A stretch of DNA of 64,000 bases from positions 1,123,056 through 1,187,055 of the forward strand of contig VUYV01000155.1 in the NCBI GenBank assembly GCA_008711295.1. Reading direction: 5' to 3'. Under the pieces are notes generated by a model. It had not been told where the DNA came from, did not search any database, and was given only the letters and a program-made list of their open reading frames with translations. How positions within the stretch are numbered: the stretch's first letter is position 1; each line of letters starts with the position of its first letter. Below are positions 1-13,239 of the stretch, in pieces. Made by a program: the position numbers and the translations under genes. The DNA comes from Anarhynchus alexandrinus. Taxonomy: Eukaryota > Chordata > Aves > Charadriiformes > Charadriidae.

Positions 1-2314
1 CCAGAGAGCACATCTTTTCATCTCCATACAGGATACTGGGTTTTTCCCATTACATCATGTGACAGGGAAGCACAGGAGGCTGAGAAGTTCCGTGTTCAAA
101 GTGGAACCTATGGTTTAACACAGGTGTACACAGAGGACCCACACAAACTCCTCCAGATGATCACATGAGGTTTACAAAACCTGCTTTGTGGCAGCAGAGC
201 TGGAACAGATCTAGAAGGGTGAATGACTGTAATCCCAGCATGAAAAGTTTTATCTCCTTTGGTTCCACCCATGCGGGAGCAAGTGGAACCACAAACATTG
301 GTATGGCATTTTAAGTGGCGGGATTCCTTACTGCCTTATCAGTAGGGGCATTGGTAGCTGTTTTCCTTCTCCTCTGTTGCACTCACAGACTTTGTGCCTC
401 TCTTCAGTTGATTAGCATTTTGAATTTTGCCACAAGATCATTCTGTTTCTATAGTGATCTTGGCACCACTAGTGTAGGCTCATTTCCTATCAGTCATGGT
501 TTACTTACGTCAATGAGCGCATTATTTTCAACTGCGTTTCTTTCATTCCTGCATCATGTAGGTCATTATATTTATATGCAGCCAATGAGACCAACAAATT
601 TCTAAAATTGCCAGAATATCTAGAACAGTCTGACAAACTGTACTATGTTCCTGCCTATTAATGTGCCGTTACGTTGAGAAAACAGAGCATAAGTAAACAC
701 TAATTAGGAAAATAGGTAGAAAAAAAGGACAATTTCATTACAGTAATCAGAAACAGAAATCTAAAAGATATGGAAGTTAAAAAGTCAAAGCATGCTAGTT
801 TTACAGAGACAGGAGTATTGAGTCCTAAAAGCTACACGAGGGACTTAGCAAGAACAAAAAAAGAAGGCTAAGAATGTCTTCAGAAAACCCATTATTGTTT
901 TTTTCTCCTAAGTTGAAGTTCTGGCTATTATTTACCATAACATGTGTACAGCACAGGGCAGATCTCATGTTCTGATCTACCTTTTAAGAAGGCAGCTGTA
1001 AATCAGACAAATGAGCTTTTCTAATTCTATGTGCCGAAAACACTTCACAATTGTCCACACCAATCTGTCTTTTTAGCCTTCAGTAGCCACTATAATGATT
1101 TTTTGTTCTCTTGGACTATGAGTGTGTATGATGAAGGAGGCCTCTGTTTCCCAAGAAGGAGGGAATTCAAGAAGAATTTGTCACTGAATGGAACAGCTAG
1201 TAGATAAAGACAAAACTTTCCCTAGAAATGGTTTATTGTTCATACAGCAGAAGTAATACAAAATGCATTGATGTAGCTTAGCTATGACTGCGTATGGAAA
1301 CAAGGATGTTGTTCAGACAGTTTATTTAAACATGTTTGGATTTCTCTGATTTTAAATCATGTTTTCAATAAAAGTATCAGAATTCTAGATTATATTGAGG
1401 TAAACCTTTGCAAAGGTAATTAAAACAAGTAGCTTATGTTTCCATTTCAATGGAAGACAACTAGAGAAATGTGAAGTTTTGTAGTGAGGATGGGTAGATA
1501 TGAATGCCAGTGTATTCCTTAATGATCACTGTGCTCTACTTTTTGGTAACACGCATGGGGAAAAATGGCTAATGAGAATGAGTTTGCAGGGATAGAAATT
1601 GAGGTACAGCTACTGAATGTCATGTTTATATCACTTCGGTTGATATGAACCTGTGAAATCAGGTTGAAACCCCTAGAGAAGGTTATTTGGCTTTGAACCT
1701 GAGTCCACTTCTAGCCCTGCCACAAATGTTGCTAGCTGTTCTATTGAAGGTACATCCATTAGAAAAAGACTTAAGGACTTTACAGAGCCTCTCCCCGAAG
1801 CAACATCTCTGATGAGAGGAAAAAGGTTTATTTCAGGATTTTCAGGGCAGAGACCAAGTGTCGTTTGCATTTATGTTTCTCTCAGGTCTTGGAACAAGTG
1901 ATTTCTTTCCTGTTGTAATCTTGCTGGCTAAACTGTGCAAGAACGGTTCTTTTTGTTAAATAATAGTATAACCTTCAGCAAAAGTTGTAAGAAAAAGTGA
2001 ACTAGAGGGGACAAGTGGTTTAAGCTCTTATTTCCCAGCACCGTGGAACACTAAATTGAGATTTTTGATAGTTGGGTGTTTTTTTAAATAGGTCACTGAA
2101 AAATACTGTACTGGGCTTAAGCAAATTGCAGGTTGGGGTCAGGTCTGCAGCTGATGTGCTTTGGCATTGTTTTGTTCTTTTGGCTGTTCATTTCACACAA
2201 CAGCCAAGAATCTGGTCTCCAATAAATATGCAATTTTATTATGTTAACTTTGACAAAGTTCAAGGATCAAAAGGAGGTGAAATCGCTCTACGCCTGGAAC
2301 AGCTCGTGTTCTGA

Positions 2315-2526
2315 TTCTCTAAACTCCATATCCACAAAGTGGGACTGAGGCTTCAGAATCTTAAAAAGCCCAAGTGCTGCTGCCTCTTCCCCAAAATAAC
2401 CAGTTTCACTAGTGTAAATTCCCAGCCCAAGGTGATTTTGTTGTTGGATTCAGGTACCTGCAAAGCTAGCTTCTTGCCTGCTGGGCAACGAGAGCCAGGT
2501 CTCTTTGTGGATCTGGGCCTGAGAGA
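2315..2526. mobile_element. Short non-autonomous DNA-transposon-like element with terminal inverted repeats
   Basis: A perfect 10-base inverted repeat, ATCCACAAAG at 2330-2339 and CTTTGTGGAT at 2503-2512, brackets about 160 bases. The match continues imperfectly outward to TTCTCT at 2315 and AGAGAA near 2526, giving arms of about 25-35 bases. No coding capacity is visible, so a MITE-like element is the simplest reading. I could not identify a clear target-site duplication. A related, shorter copy with similar ends lies at 17963-18042. The family assignment is open. Confidence 0.5.
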
Positions 2527-4751
2527 AAACATGGCTGAAGGCAACTGGATTAAACATAACAATATCACCAACAGACACTGCAGTGGAAAGGAGATGAAGG
2601 TTTTAGTTAGAGTCTGTAGCTACATACAATAGCTGACTCAGTAAAACCTCTGATCAAAGATTAATAAAACAAGTCTAAGCTATTTCTAATGAGAAAAATG
2701 AAGAAAGTAAAGAAAATATACAATAGTAAATAAATAACTTGAGGCCCATGGTTCACTGTATCAAATGACTGGAAATGCTGCAGAGTAATTCAAAGTAATA
2801 CAGCTACACCCTGAAATGTAAGAAAAATAGAGAAAGCAATACACAGTTCATTTCCATTTTTATGTAGTGTTTTCAAATCAGACAAGTGAGAGAAAAGACA
2901 AACACATTGATCAAATATCAGGAAAAGAGGAGGAGGTTTTTGTGAAGATTCATAAGATTGCAGCAGGTAGTCAAAAATCAGTATTACAAATAAGGCAGGA
3001 TGTGAGTCACACTTATTCGTAGGTTGTTGTGTGAGTTCTGTCACGTAAACAAATTGTATTGGTCAGGCTCTAGTACAGACACACATCCCGAGCCCGCCTG
3101 AAATTTGTGGTTGCCATCATACAGTACATCGTGGCTCCTCAGAACTAGGCAGTGACAGCAAATCCACCTGCTTTGGAAGGCGCCACCAAAGGAAAATCTC
3201 TGCTAGCTGATAGAAAAGTATTCCATGTGACAAATGTTTGAGCAATATGATGTTATCAACATATGCATTCACATTCATTATAAAATTGCAGTATGTGAGT
3301 TTTCTTTTTCAAGAAGACTAATTTAATTTCTACATTTCTCTGCCTGTAGCATGTTTTTGTGGAACAATATTTTAATTTTGTTAAAATAACTGATTTCCCT
3401 AACATACCACTTCATTAAAAAAGTATACATACTATCAGTGAGATGCTATGGTTGAAGAAAACAGGGTTTAAAATAATGTTTTTCTAGCTTTCATGGAAGA
3501 ACATTTGTCACTATGAATGGCCAAATGATGGTCATTTTGTCTCATTTGTGTGTCCACAAAAATGGTGAATGAAATGACTGCTCCTGATACCTTTCCAGTT
3601 GGAAGCAGTGAAAAGACAACCAGCCAGTGTCCTCAATAACTGAGCAGTCATGTTTTGGACCTGAGAACCGCTATGGAGACATGCTGTGAAATTTTCATGT
3701 CTTCTGCCCTCATTTGATTGAAATTGAATGTCCAGACTCTTCACTGGCTACTGGAAGAAGACAGGTTCGGATTTTTTTTTCCTGATTTTATCATTTTTGT
3801 TGCCTCCCTGATAGTTTTGCTCACTAGCATGCTCTACGGGCATTTGAAGCAGCCCAGGACCAGTCTGGCTAGTGTTCCAATTTCTGAAGCATCCTGAGGC
3901 AAATGATCAGACATCAATATTTATGGCAGTTTTCTGCCACGTAACCATCTAAAGAGGTCTGACCCAGGAAACAGACTGGGAGCATTACCCTCTATCATGT
4001 GCCTCATCTACGGGCAGGACAAACCAAAGTATATTCCCCTTTGCTGCATTTCACTTTCCCTCTGCACAAATATTACTGTATTCAAGACGTGAGAATCCTT
4101 GTGTGCACAAAGATTTTCAGCCACACAAATTCTTGTTAGTGTCTCCTTGAGCCTCTCCCATCCACAGTCTCAACTTCTTTCTTCAACCGGAAAATAATTA
4201 GCACTTTTTCTCTTGCAGTAATTGATAAAAGTCTAATCATTTCTTTCTCTAATTTTCTTATTACTCAGTTCATGTGCTGAGACAGTAATTTATTTGCTTC
4301 GGTGTTGGTTACATTTTGTCACTGTCACTTCACAGGATTTTCCAATATGCTGCTGGTTATGTTTTCACCTTTGGTAATGACTTGCTTTGGCTTGAATTCC
4401 ATTTTTCTTTGCACTAACTGGAGTCTCTTCTTGGCGTATAACTTGCCTTATACAGTGGATAAACATCCCCTTAAAAGTAGAATATACCATGTATACGTAC
4501 TGTTGTACTAGTGCTGATTAGCTAGGTAGGCAACGCTAGAGAAGGAAGAGCAGCTCTCCTTTCTCATAAATGCAAGCCAGTGTTGTGAATGATATGAGGA
4601 AACTTATCTCAAGGACAATAGTACCAGACTAAAACTTGACTATTTCACAAGATTTAATTTGTTGAGTTGTTTGTTTTTACTTCTGTGTTACAACATGCAG
4701 CTGCTATTAAATGTTTTATTTTGTAGCTTTCATACTCATATTCTAAGGCTT

Positions 4752-4773
4752 CCTTTTTTTTTTTTTTTTTTTT
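4752..4773. repeat. T homopolymer tract
   Basis: An uninterrupted run of about 22 T. On the minus strand it could be the poly(A) tail of an old retro-insertion, but no recognisable retrogene or LINE adjoins it, so it is recorded only as a homopolymer. Confidence 0.8.
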
Positions 4774-5163
4774 TTCAACTACTGACCTGAACTACTCAAA
4801 ATAAAGGGCTGGTAAACCTCAGTTTAGTTCTAGCTGCTTTAATCAGGGAAACAAATGAAGCAATATCATGTACTAATTCAGAACCTTTAAACAGCTTACT
4901 GTAACCATATTGCTGCTCAAATCCCCTTGCTGCAATTACAAAAAAAAAGGCATGACAAAAAGAAAATATTAGGCTTGGCACAGTCAGTCACTTTTGAACA
5001 ATTTGTCAAATTCTGAATTTTCTGCAGATTAATAATGCTTGCCCATCAGAATGCAAAAGAACGTATCCTGTGACGTGTCTAATTGCATATTTTCAGGATC
5101 TTCCACGGAAAAAGCCCATGACAATAATTAATACCTAATGCTATAAACACCATTGCTTTGGGC

Positions 5164-5177
5164 GTTGCCTAGCAACC
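5164..5177. promoter_or_regulatory. Perfect RFX X-box motif
   Basis: GTTGCCTAGCAACC consists of two 5-base inverted half sites (GTTGC/GCAAC) around CTA. This is the optimal palindromic RFX-family binding site, typical of promoters of ciliary genes. About 65 bases downstream lies CCGCCATGG (ATG at 5242-5244), an ideal Kozak context. It runs directly into GTGAG, a plausible splice donor, so a small first exon is possible. The ATG frame read through contains 17 codons before TAG. Binding and transcription are inferred, not shown. Confidence 0.5.
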
Positions 5178-5844
5178 AGCATCCCGTAGGCTTCCTAAGG
5201 GGCCTCAAATAAAGGCAGGAGAGGGATCCTTTCATACCGCCATGGGTGAGAAGCGGCTTTGTTCTAGGCTGCTGCTCTGTTCTGGTTGTTTCTAGAGTGA
5301 TCTCTGCAAAACAAATCTCCCTTAAGAGGCTGCATGTTTGAAAAGCCTTTTAAAAGGCTAAACAGAAGACAAATGCTGCCCATGCTGATTTTTTATACTT
5401 TGGGATACCTTTTACGATCAGAAATACAGCCACTATCTTCCTGTTATCCTCCAATAACAGAGCCTTGCTTCCAAGGGAAGCGTTTCCATGGGTTCATTTC
5501 TACTTCTAATTGGAATAGTTTCCCCACTGTGACAGGGCTGGGGTTTTTTTACAATCAAATGGGTTTTTTGGACAAACCATACATTAAATTTAAAAAAGGA
5601 CTTGGGCTGTGAAGTGCTTTTATACAAATACTGTTGTATCTCAGTGGTATATACAGGGCAGAGTGGAACAAACTTCACTGAAATGCAGTCTTTTCCCAGC
5701 TGTGAAAGCATTCCTTTTCGATAGTGCCATTTTTTTAAATACCAGTTCATTTCCAGTGCAATGTCTTTATCTTGGCGCAGGGACATTTAAATCTCATTTC
5801 ATTCAATGTATATATTTACTCAGATGGTCACTTCAATAAGAGCA

Positions 5845-5965
5845 AGAGGCTGGAAACCAGTATTCCAGGGTTTCCTTTCTCAGTTACAGTTTCTGAATTG
5901 TTCTGTGGTCCTGAGGAAGCCACTGAGCTTTCCTTCATCTTTGTTTTTCCATTGAAATAACTGCT
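5845..5965 (+). mobile_element. MIR-like SINE remnant (degraded)
   Basis: The order of motifs follows the MIR core and 3' half: a segment resembling 'tgtggtcctgaggaagccac', then a pyrimidine-rich stretch ending in 'ttttccattgaaataa', where MIR has its 'cagtttcc..atctgtaaaatg' segment. Divergence is high, as expected for an amniote-age SINE in a bird. Recognition is from memory of the MIR consensus, and the boundaries are approximate. Confidence 0.45.
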
Positions 5966-7944
5966 TAAATTTCTTCAGACTCAGAAAGATATTGTGGTGC
6001 TTAATTAGTAGCTACTATGTTATTTGATAGCCCTTAAGGAAAAGACACCGATATGAGGACATATTTAATTTCATCATAAATAATGCATTATTTATATAGT
6101 TTCAAGCTAACATATTTAGCACTATTTAAATAGAAAAGATATAGCAAAAATTCTTGTTTTAAAGTAATCATTTTATTCACAGGACTGTGCAATAGGTTTG
6201 TTAGGAGCTGGAAGAAGCTAGACTAACTGACCAGTAATCCAGTCCCTTGTTTCTATGAATCATATTTTGCAGTTGTTTTAAAATAACAAAGATTAAATAT
6301 TACGTAAATATTCCTCATTTCAAATCCACTGACTTCCCTTTTTTTCTGCCTTTGTCCTGCAGCTACATTATTCAGTCTTTTGAGATATTTTCTAAAGTCA
6401 TGATATTCATACAGGTTTCTGGCTGTAGCAGATCTTCTGTAGAGCTTCGGTTTTATATTTGTGCCCAGTCTTGAAGTCTCAGAGGAAATTGTCAAGGCAC
6501 AGAAGGCAGGAGAGTCCCCAGCATCCATTGAGAGCTGATGAAACTTGAGAGCCTAAACACTCTTTTCGTTTTTGCAACAGAGCTAGTTCATGCTCATTTT
6601 TTTAATTTCATTCCCACTTAATTCCCAGTAAGGTAGTCCTGACACATTACGACCAAAGTCCCACACAATCTAAGTGATTGTGTAAAACATCTCAGTCTTG
6701 AGGAGTATGCTGAGCAAAATTCTAATGAAAGATAATGTTATGGATATCCAGAATTTAAACAGTACAGCAAAGGCAGAATCCCTAATCCCTGACTTAAAAA
6801 TTTCCGTGCAGTTGTACCTTGAAAGATGCTTGTGCTTGACAGGAAAGACAGGGAAGAATAGACAGGGTTATCTCTCTCCTGCTTATAGCTTTTCCTCTGT
6901 CTGCCTCATTTACATTTAAATAAGTGAATTTTGCACACATACTGAATGCTACATGAATTATAATTTCACCTTTTTTACTCGTGATTTCACGATGAAAGTC
7001 TGTCTTACTGATTCATTTTTTTTTAATTACAACATTCATCAGCACATGTGTTACCCATAAATTTGAAGGACAGACTTACACATGAGCTGCCTATCTTTAG
7101 TTCAGGACACTACGAGTCTTGGCAATATGATCATATTAGTTTAGTTTATGGAACACACACACTCTCAGATCTTTTCACAGAGTTATTTTTCAACTTTGAG
7201 AGGGTAAATAAAGTTACATAGCAAAAGTTGAATTGCATCAGTGAGTAAATGCATTGCTTTCCTACAGGCAAGCAATTTTTTTCCTTTATTCTAGCAGAAG
7301 CTTGTTTTCCAGGAGGCAGTTAACTCCTCAGCACAATGATTTCTGTTCTGTGTCAGCAGCACAGGAGCTAATTCTCCTGGGCTGTGGTTCTACAGTGTCA
7401 GTGGTGGAGCTAACAACCTATTGAAGCACTTTCGTTCCATTAGCAAGGGAATTTCTCCCTAGTGGAGCATTTCAATACAAACAACATTTCATTACTAAGT
7501 CCCCATACAGAAGTTCAATCCAAGTGCTACGGTAGCTACCACCTTACTGAGATGGATCCTTCTTGGCAATGAATTGATTAACCTCCCTTGAGATTCTATG
7601 TCTACAATTACAGAGTAAAGGTCCTCTTGAAGCTGTTTCATGTGCTGAATGGCCACATACAGTGCTGCACTTGCACAGTGCGCTCTCAGAGCAGTAGTTG
7701 AGCTTTGGCGGAGAGGACAGCCTCCACTGTGTGCCCTATCATTTCAATTCCAGACGAGTTTCTTCTAAGATACAGCGGTCCGTTTTGGCAGTGGTACAGC
7801 TTCATCCCTACAGGGGGCCATTTAGCGATCCAATTTTGTTCATAGGCTGTCAGCGGCATAAGAAAATTTCAAAATTAAGCTTTTGCATAATGAAAAGGGA
7901 GAAATGCCAAAACAGTGGGGATAGCAATCGATGGCTTCTTTCTC

Positions 7945-7998
7945 AAAAAAAGGGGGAGAAAAAAAAAAGAAAAAAGGAAAAAGAAAAAAAGAGAGAGA
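7945..7998 (+). repeat. Polypurine tract, 54 bases
   Basis: Every base from 7945 to 7998 is A or G, made of A runs broken by short G or GA blocks and ending in GAGAGAGA. It is a low-complexity sequence capable of triplex formation in principle. It has no coding meaning. Confidence 0.85.
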
Positions 7999-10900
7999 TT
8001 CTGCAATAAAGTGATTTAACAATCACTGAGAAAATTAATTTCACGGTGTGGTGATTTGTGGGCTAAGAGTTAAATTCCAAAATGAGGTAGTGTACTTCCC
8101 AGCACTGCAGATCACTGCATAACTCCTGCCAGTGAAGGAACAAACTCTTCCACGTCTGGCAGTTGCAGCATGAATTCCCCGGCCTCCTGCCGCTACAGCC
8201 AATATGATCACAGCGGCATGCATTTCTCCTATGTCCAGAAAAAAAAATGTGGTTTTTTGCTTGGAAGTGCTGATGCCTGTAAAAGTACATTAGTCATCAT
8301 GCCTGCTCAGGGAAACTGGTTCTGCGAATTCTTGATTCCTGCACCTTTACTGCTTCAGTTAACAATCTCTTGCGGATCTACTTCACGTTCCTTACTGGTA
8401 CCTATAAGAAGATGAGTGAAGGAGAGAAATAAGATAGGGCTTTTAGCTTTTCTGAATATTTTCGTACGTTTTCAGTCTGATAATTATGACAGTCCTATAC
8501 CTTTCCGGTACTTATAAAGCTATACGGTTTTTTTTGCCTTGACAGCACATGAGTTATCATTTTCTTCTTCATAAGGAAACACACACAAAACAAGCAAATA
8601 TCCAACTTTTTCAGATATTACAGCATGGACTGGAAATACATTGATACTCTAGTAGAAGCTTATGTATTTCAGCTCCAGGGAGATCAGTGTGTGATCTTGT
8701 CTTTTTGCATAACAGAGACTGCAAGACTTCTCTAAAATAAATGTTTCAAATTCATAGGCTGTACCCATTTTTAGTTTCTGGATTCCATTCTGGGCTCAGA
8801 TTTCTAAAAGTTAGGCACAGCGAACGCTCAAATTTTAGATTCCAGTTGGAGCTAGCTTTCCCACTTCATGCGTTAAAATGAGTTTTCATATAGAATCCTC
8901 CTGCTCAAGGTTAACGTTTTGAATTGTCACCTGTAATTTTCAGACATTTCCAGGATGTTATAGTATTGGCAGAATTATGTCATTCAAGGTGAAGCCTCAG
9001 TGATAGCAGTTTTCTCTTTCTATGTAAAAGATACTCAAGAATCTTGTCATTTTCTTCTTTAGTATGATGTGAGGTTTGCAGTAGGCACTATCTAATACTT
9101 CATTTTATGTTTTAAACATTAAAACACAATTCATAAACATTCATAAACAACCTTTCCTGAGATGTCAGTAATGCTGACACACAGAACACTCTATTTTGAT
9201 AGTTTTCCGTTCTTTTTGTCCGCTTGTGCCTTTCTAAGCAGATTATAGCAAGTTTTCAACATTCCAGTCATGTGAATGACATCACTAGCTTACAGTAATA
9301 TACAGCACTGTTGAATTTATGCTCATAAATCAACAATTCCAACACTTTTTATTTATTAGCTATGCTCCTTGTTCATGGTCAATTAAAGCGTCTCCTCTGT
9401 TGATGCCTACTGGAGATTCTATTTTGTTCTCAAGGCTTTGATTTTTGTCTCCTTTTCACCTTTCTTTCTGATGCTAGTTTAACATCCTCAGAAACAGCTA
9501 ACATGCCTTCTAGAATATTGATTCTTTTTCTATTGAATTTCACCCAGACAGTAGTGTGCCATCTTCCAGAGAAAGCAAACCCTTCTTCACAAAACCCAAG
9601 CTAATGGTTCAGTTATCAGAGTCCTCTATATTGTTTATAGGTGTCCAAGACCAAAGTTCCCTGAAGAGGTAATCAGTGCAGTATTTGAATTATGTCGTTT
9701 GGCTTGGCTTGATGAGTCCTAGATGAGGGTGATGGCAGAAATGCCTTAAGTTAGCACTGGGGTGACCTTTGAAAAGATTGCGATGATACAATGATTAATT
9801 ACTTTTTCTCAGATATCCAATCTTCTGTAAAAATTTATCTTGGGACTTCACCGTCTCCTGCTTGCATTAAATTCAGACACAGGCTTTTTTTTTTAGAAAA
9901 GGGTGAGTAAAACACCATTTTACCTTTTTTTTTCATTTCATGCAAATAGTAGCAAGACAGTAAAGCCTCAATACGCTGTATGATTTGGGCACACAGCAGT
10001 TTTTGCTTCCCTGTCAATGTAAAGCCAAGGCATGCATTTTCTATCACATCAGCTGTGTGCTAATGGAGGGAATGAGCACAATTCAATCCAGCAGCTGCAT
10101 CCTGTAAGGTGTGGACGTTCCACCGCTGTGTGCCAGTCATAAGAAAGAAATACATTTAAAGCTCGGTTGTAAGGCCCGCTCCTAGGCTTGGCCTTTCCTT
10201 TATGTCACTCAAGCCAAATACGACCAGAACAGCAGAAAAAGAGTTAATTGCATTCAGTTTGCCATCTGCGTGCTAGTAGTAAAACAGTGAGCACCTTCCT
10301 CTGAGAAAAACAACTCCTTTGCCTTTAAAAAAATTATTTGTAAAAGCACAGGCAATTTCTTCTCCTAGAAGGGCTCTGGCTCAGCCATGCATTAACAAGG
10401 TGTTTTACCCTGTATAATACAGTCATAGCAATGACAGGGCATGATGGAAGCAGTCACAAAGTCATGCTGTCCCTCTCTCTGAACTCATTTATTATGTGTG
10501 TAGATGCTATATTACTGAGGGTTTAAATCCAGTTCCGAGGGAGGATGTCAGTAGCATGAACAGAGTAACCAGAGAATAAGTAAGACTTTGTCCAGTGATG
10601 CAGTACTAACAATCAAGTAAAAAACATTTCCTACTTTGAAGATGCTCCCAAGTCCAAAGGTGTTCTTCATGCAGCAAAACCTCAAAAACATTTGGGCCCT
10701 ACCACCATCACTGATGATACAGCAATGACTGCTGTGCAGCATGAGAATCTACTCCCAGTAGCAACTGGTAATATCTAATATGGATTTTAGTGCTCTCATG
10801 CCAACAGTAAGCCTTGTTGCTGTTATTAGGGGAAAGATTGAAGAAACACAAACATGCAGTATTAGGCTCATACAATTACAAAAATCAATAATATTTTCAA

Positions 10901-12584
10901 AATGTTGTGACGATTCATTTCACGGCATAAAGAAGAAAAATACATCATTCCTCCTTCAAAAGCACGCCTGTCATCTTTTTGACCACAACAGCAGGTCAAG
11001 CTATCTCCAACGCTTGGATGTGCTGGATATTAGTTGTCTGGGGGCGGCGTTTAACTGAAGTGTTGCTGGTCCATCTATCCTATTAATTTTTTGCTGGCTG
11101 AGATCTGAGCACCCCCATCTCTTCCAGAAATCATTCTAAATTTATCTTCAGATGAGGAAAGAGAGATCAGCTTTCAAGTCTGAGATGGAAAGCTATGACT
11201 AATCTAATATTCATTGTTATTTTGATAAATGTACACTTGGTAATTGATAAAATATCAGCTAAACCAGAGTTTATGATCTCAGAAGAGCAAGAGAGAAATG
11301 GTGCAGCCTTTGCTATATTATTGCTGTGATGTGGATGGAGTTAAAAAAATAGTACTTAGACAGTATGTCGTGTGCATGCTTTGTACCAACTCAGAAAGAC
11401 ACATAAGTAACTGTGATGGTCAGCAGATGATTCTAACGCAATAGGGAAATACTGGCAATGATAATGGTAGACAGGAATTAATAAAAGAAAATATATTCTC
11501 AAACCAGTTCAAAGCCTTCAGTGTTTAAAGCCATTTTGGAGAGGAGTAAGTATGACAAAGTCCATAGGAAACAAATTACTTCATTGAGTTTCTAGATGGC
11601 AAAGCACCACATACTCTTCAAAATTTCTATAAATAATTACTAATGTATGATACTTTGCTGTCAATAAAGTAAGCAAGCAACAGTATATCCTAAAACCAAT
11701 TAAATGACACTAGAGTTCTGGGAACGGAGAAAAACAAGGTGGTTTAGGCTCTGTGTCATCGATGGAGTTTCTCGGCTTTAGCGGTGGTAAGGATGTGAGT
11801 GCTCACTATAGTTATAAAAAGTGTAAAGCTTGAGTAGGAGGAGAGCTAAATGATTTTTAAGGTAAAAGAAAAACAAACGCTAAACCCAGAAAGCATCTGT
11901 TTGACTGGATTTTATGTGCCTCGTAATGGATCCTATACACTGCCTTCTGCTCTCTCTGTTCAGTATACATTTACGTTACAGTTGGAGTTTATTCTACTAA
12001 TCGCTCGCTGGTTTCCCTTCTGGTAATGTAAAGGGGAAGAGGTTCATGCGTGTTTTTACTTACATCCTTAGGTACAGCATGCTTAGAAGAACATTTTCTG
12101 TCTTTGATCAAGGGAAGGCATTGGCTCATTTTTGTCTGGTCGCAATGCCAAGGGAGTTCAGCATGAACCGAGACCTGGAGCAGCCCAATGAAAGGAGGAG
12201 ACCGGGTAGGCTCAGGAGACCCTGCTCTTCATGGAAGTTGTATGTGGCTGCAGAGTAAGCAGTGTTGCAAATTCAGCCTGTAATGGACATAAGTTGGTTC
12301 CAGAGGAGTGTACATTTGGATTTGGTTTCGGTGTATAGCTCACCAGGCAGGTTCCCATTGCAGGGGGAAAGCAGTGGGGCAAGACCTTGAGGAGCATCCT
12401 CTGGGAGGCAGACAGTGCAGCACGGATGAAGGGGTGCTCCTGGAGCGGGAACGTTTAGCCCGTGTGGTCGTGGGTTCAGCTCAGCAGCCTGTACCTTCCT
12501 CGGGAGGAGTTAGAACAGGCTTCAGCTTCGGTACCGGCCTGGAATGGCAAAGGGCAGCCCCAGGCCAGGAGGGGCTCCAGGGCT

Positions 12585-12632
12585 GGGGCTGAAAGGTGCC
12601 AAAGTGTTGGGGCTGAAAGGTGCCGAAGTGTT
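12585..12632 (+). repeat. Tandem pair of a 24-base unit
   Basis: Two adjacent 24-base copies, 12585-12608 and 12609-12632, begin GGGGCTGAAAGGTGCC and differ by a single A/G change. They sit about 750 bases upstream of the CTTNBP2 start codon, just outside the CpG island. Confidence 0.85.
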
Positions 12633-13239
12633 GGGCCTGACACATCATGCCTGGATGGAGGTCCACCCTCACATGGGCCCTGAAGCCACCCTGCCTTGAA
12701 AACAAGCAGGTAAGCAAGGGCTGGCAGCAGAAACGTCCCCCCCCAGCTCCTCCACGGGGGACGGGGAGGGAGAAAAAGTGTCTCGCTCCATCAGCACCCC
12801 CAGAAGGAGAGAGGCAGAGAGATGACCTTCCCTTCAAAGGCTTCAGCCTCTTTCAGCTTTCAGATCCTTTAAGGATCTCACCGATCAGGTGAGCCAAGCC
12901 CACCGTAAAACACCTTTTTTTTTTTTTTCTTTTTCGCCCCATGCATAACCTTCCCTTTCATTCTGCTCCCAACCCACGGGGGAGGGAAGAGCGGTGCCCG
13001 CCTGCGTGGGGCCCGGGCAGCGCGGTGGCGGGGACACTCCCCTCAGCCACCATTGCGCGGCCCAGCGGCGGGGTCCGGCTCCCCCCTCCTCCGCCTGGCT
13101 CCGGGCCGCCTTATGGCGGACGGGGAAGGGGGTGGGTGGGGAAACCCGAGCGCCCGCCGGCGGGCGGCGCTCGCCTGGGCCGGCGTGGGGAGCGGGGGGG
13201 GCGGCTCGGCTTCGGCAGCCCCGCCTGCGCGGCGCCGGA

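Larger units (their letters stand above)
1..5150. other. Intergenic 5' flank, distal part
   Basis: No exon, RNA gene or long conserved reading frame is recognisable on either strand. All open frames here are under about 100 codons, lack recognisable domains and look like chance frames in AT-rich DNA. The only structured items I can support are the inverted-repeat element at 2315-2526 and a T homopolymer near 4752-4773. In mammals the DNA 5' of CTTNBP2 leads towards LSM8; no LSM8 coding sequence is visible here. Confidence 0.6.
5297..12950. other. Intergenic 5' flank, proximal part
   Basis: No exon or RNA gene is recognisable. Besides the MIR-like remnant near 5845-5965, the polypurine tract at 7945-7998 and the 24-base tandem pair at 12585-12632, the stretch is unremarkable AT-rich DNA. 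It becomes GC-richer from about 12,150 as it approaches the CpG island. A short A/T-rich stretch near 12,910 separates it from the island. Confidence 0.6.

Noticed and set aside
6190..6250. Possible CR1/L2 3' end ('gctagactaactgacc...cagtccctt...ctatgaatcat')
   Set aside because: The word order is suggestive, but too few bases agree to call a LINE fragment by eye.
1..12950. A neighbouring gene such as LSM8 expected 5' of CTTNBP2 by mammalian synteny
   Set aside because: No Sm-like coding exon is visible on either strand; the neighbour must lie outside the window.
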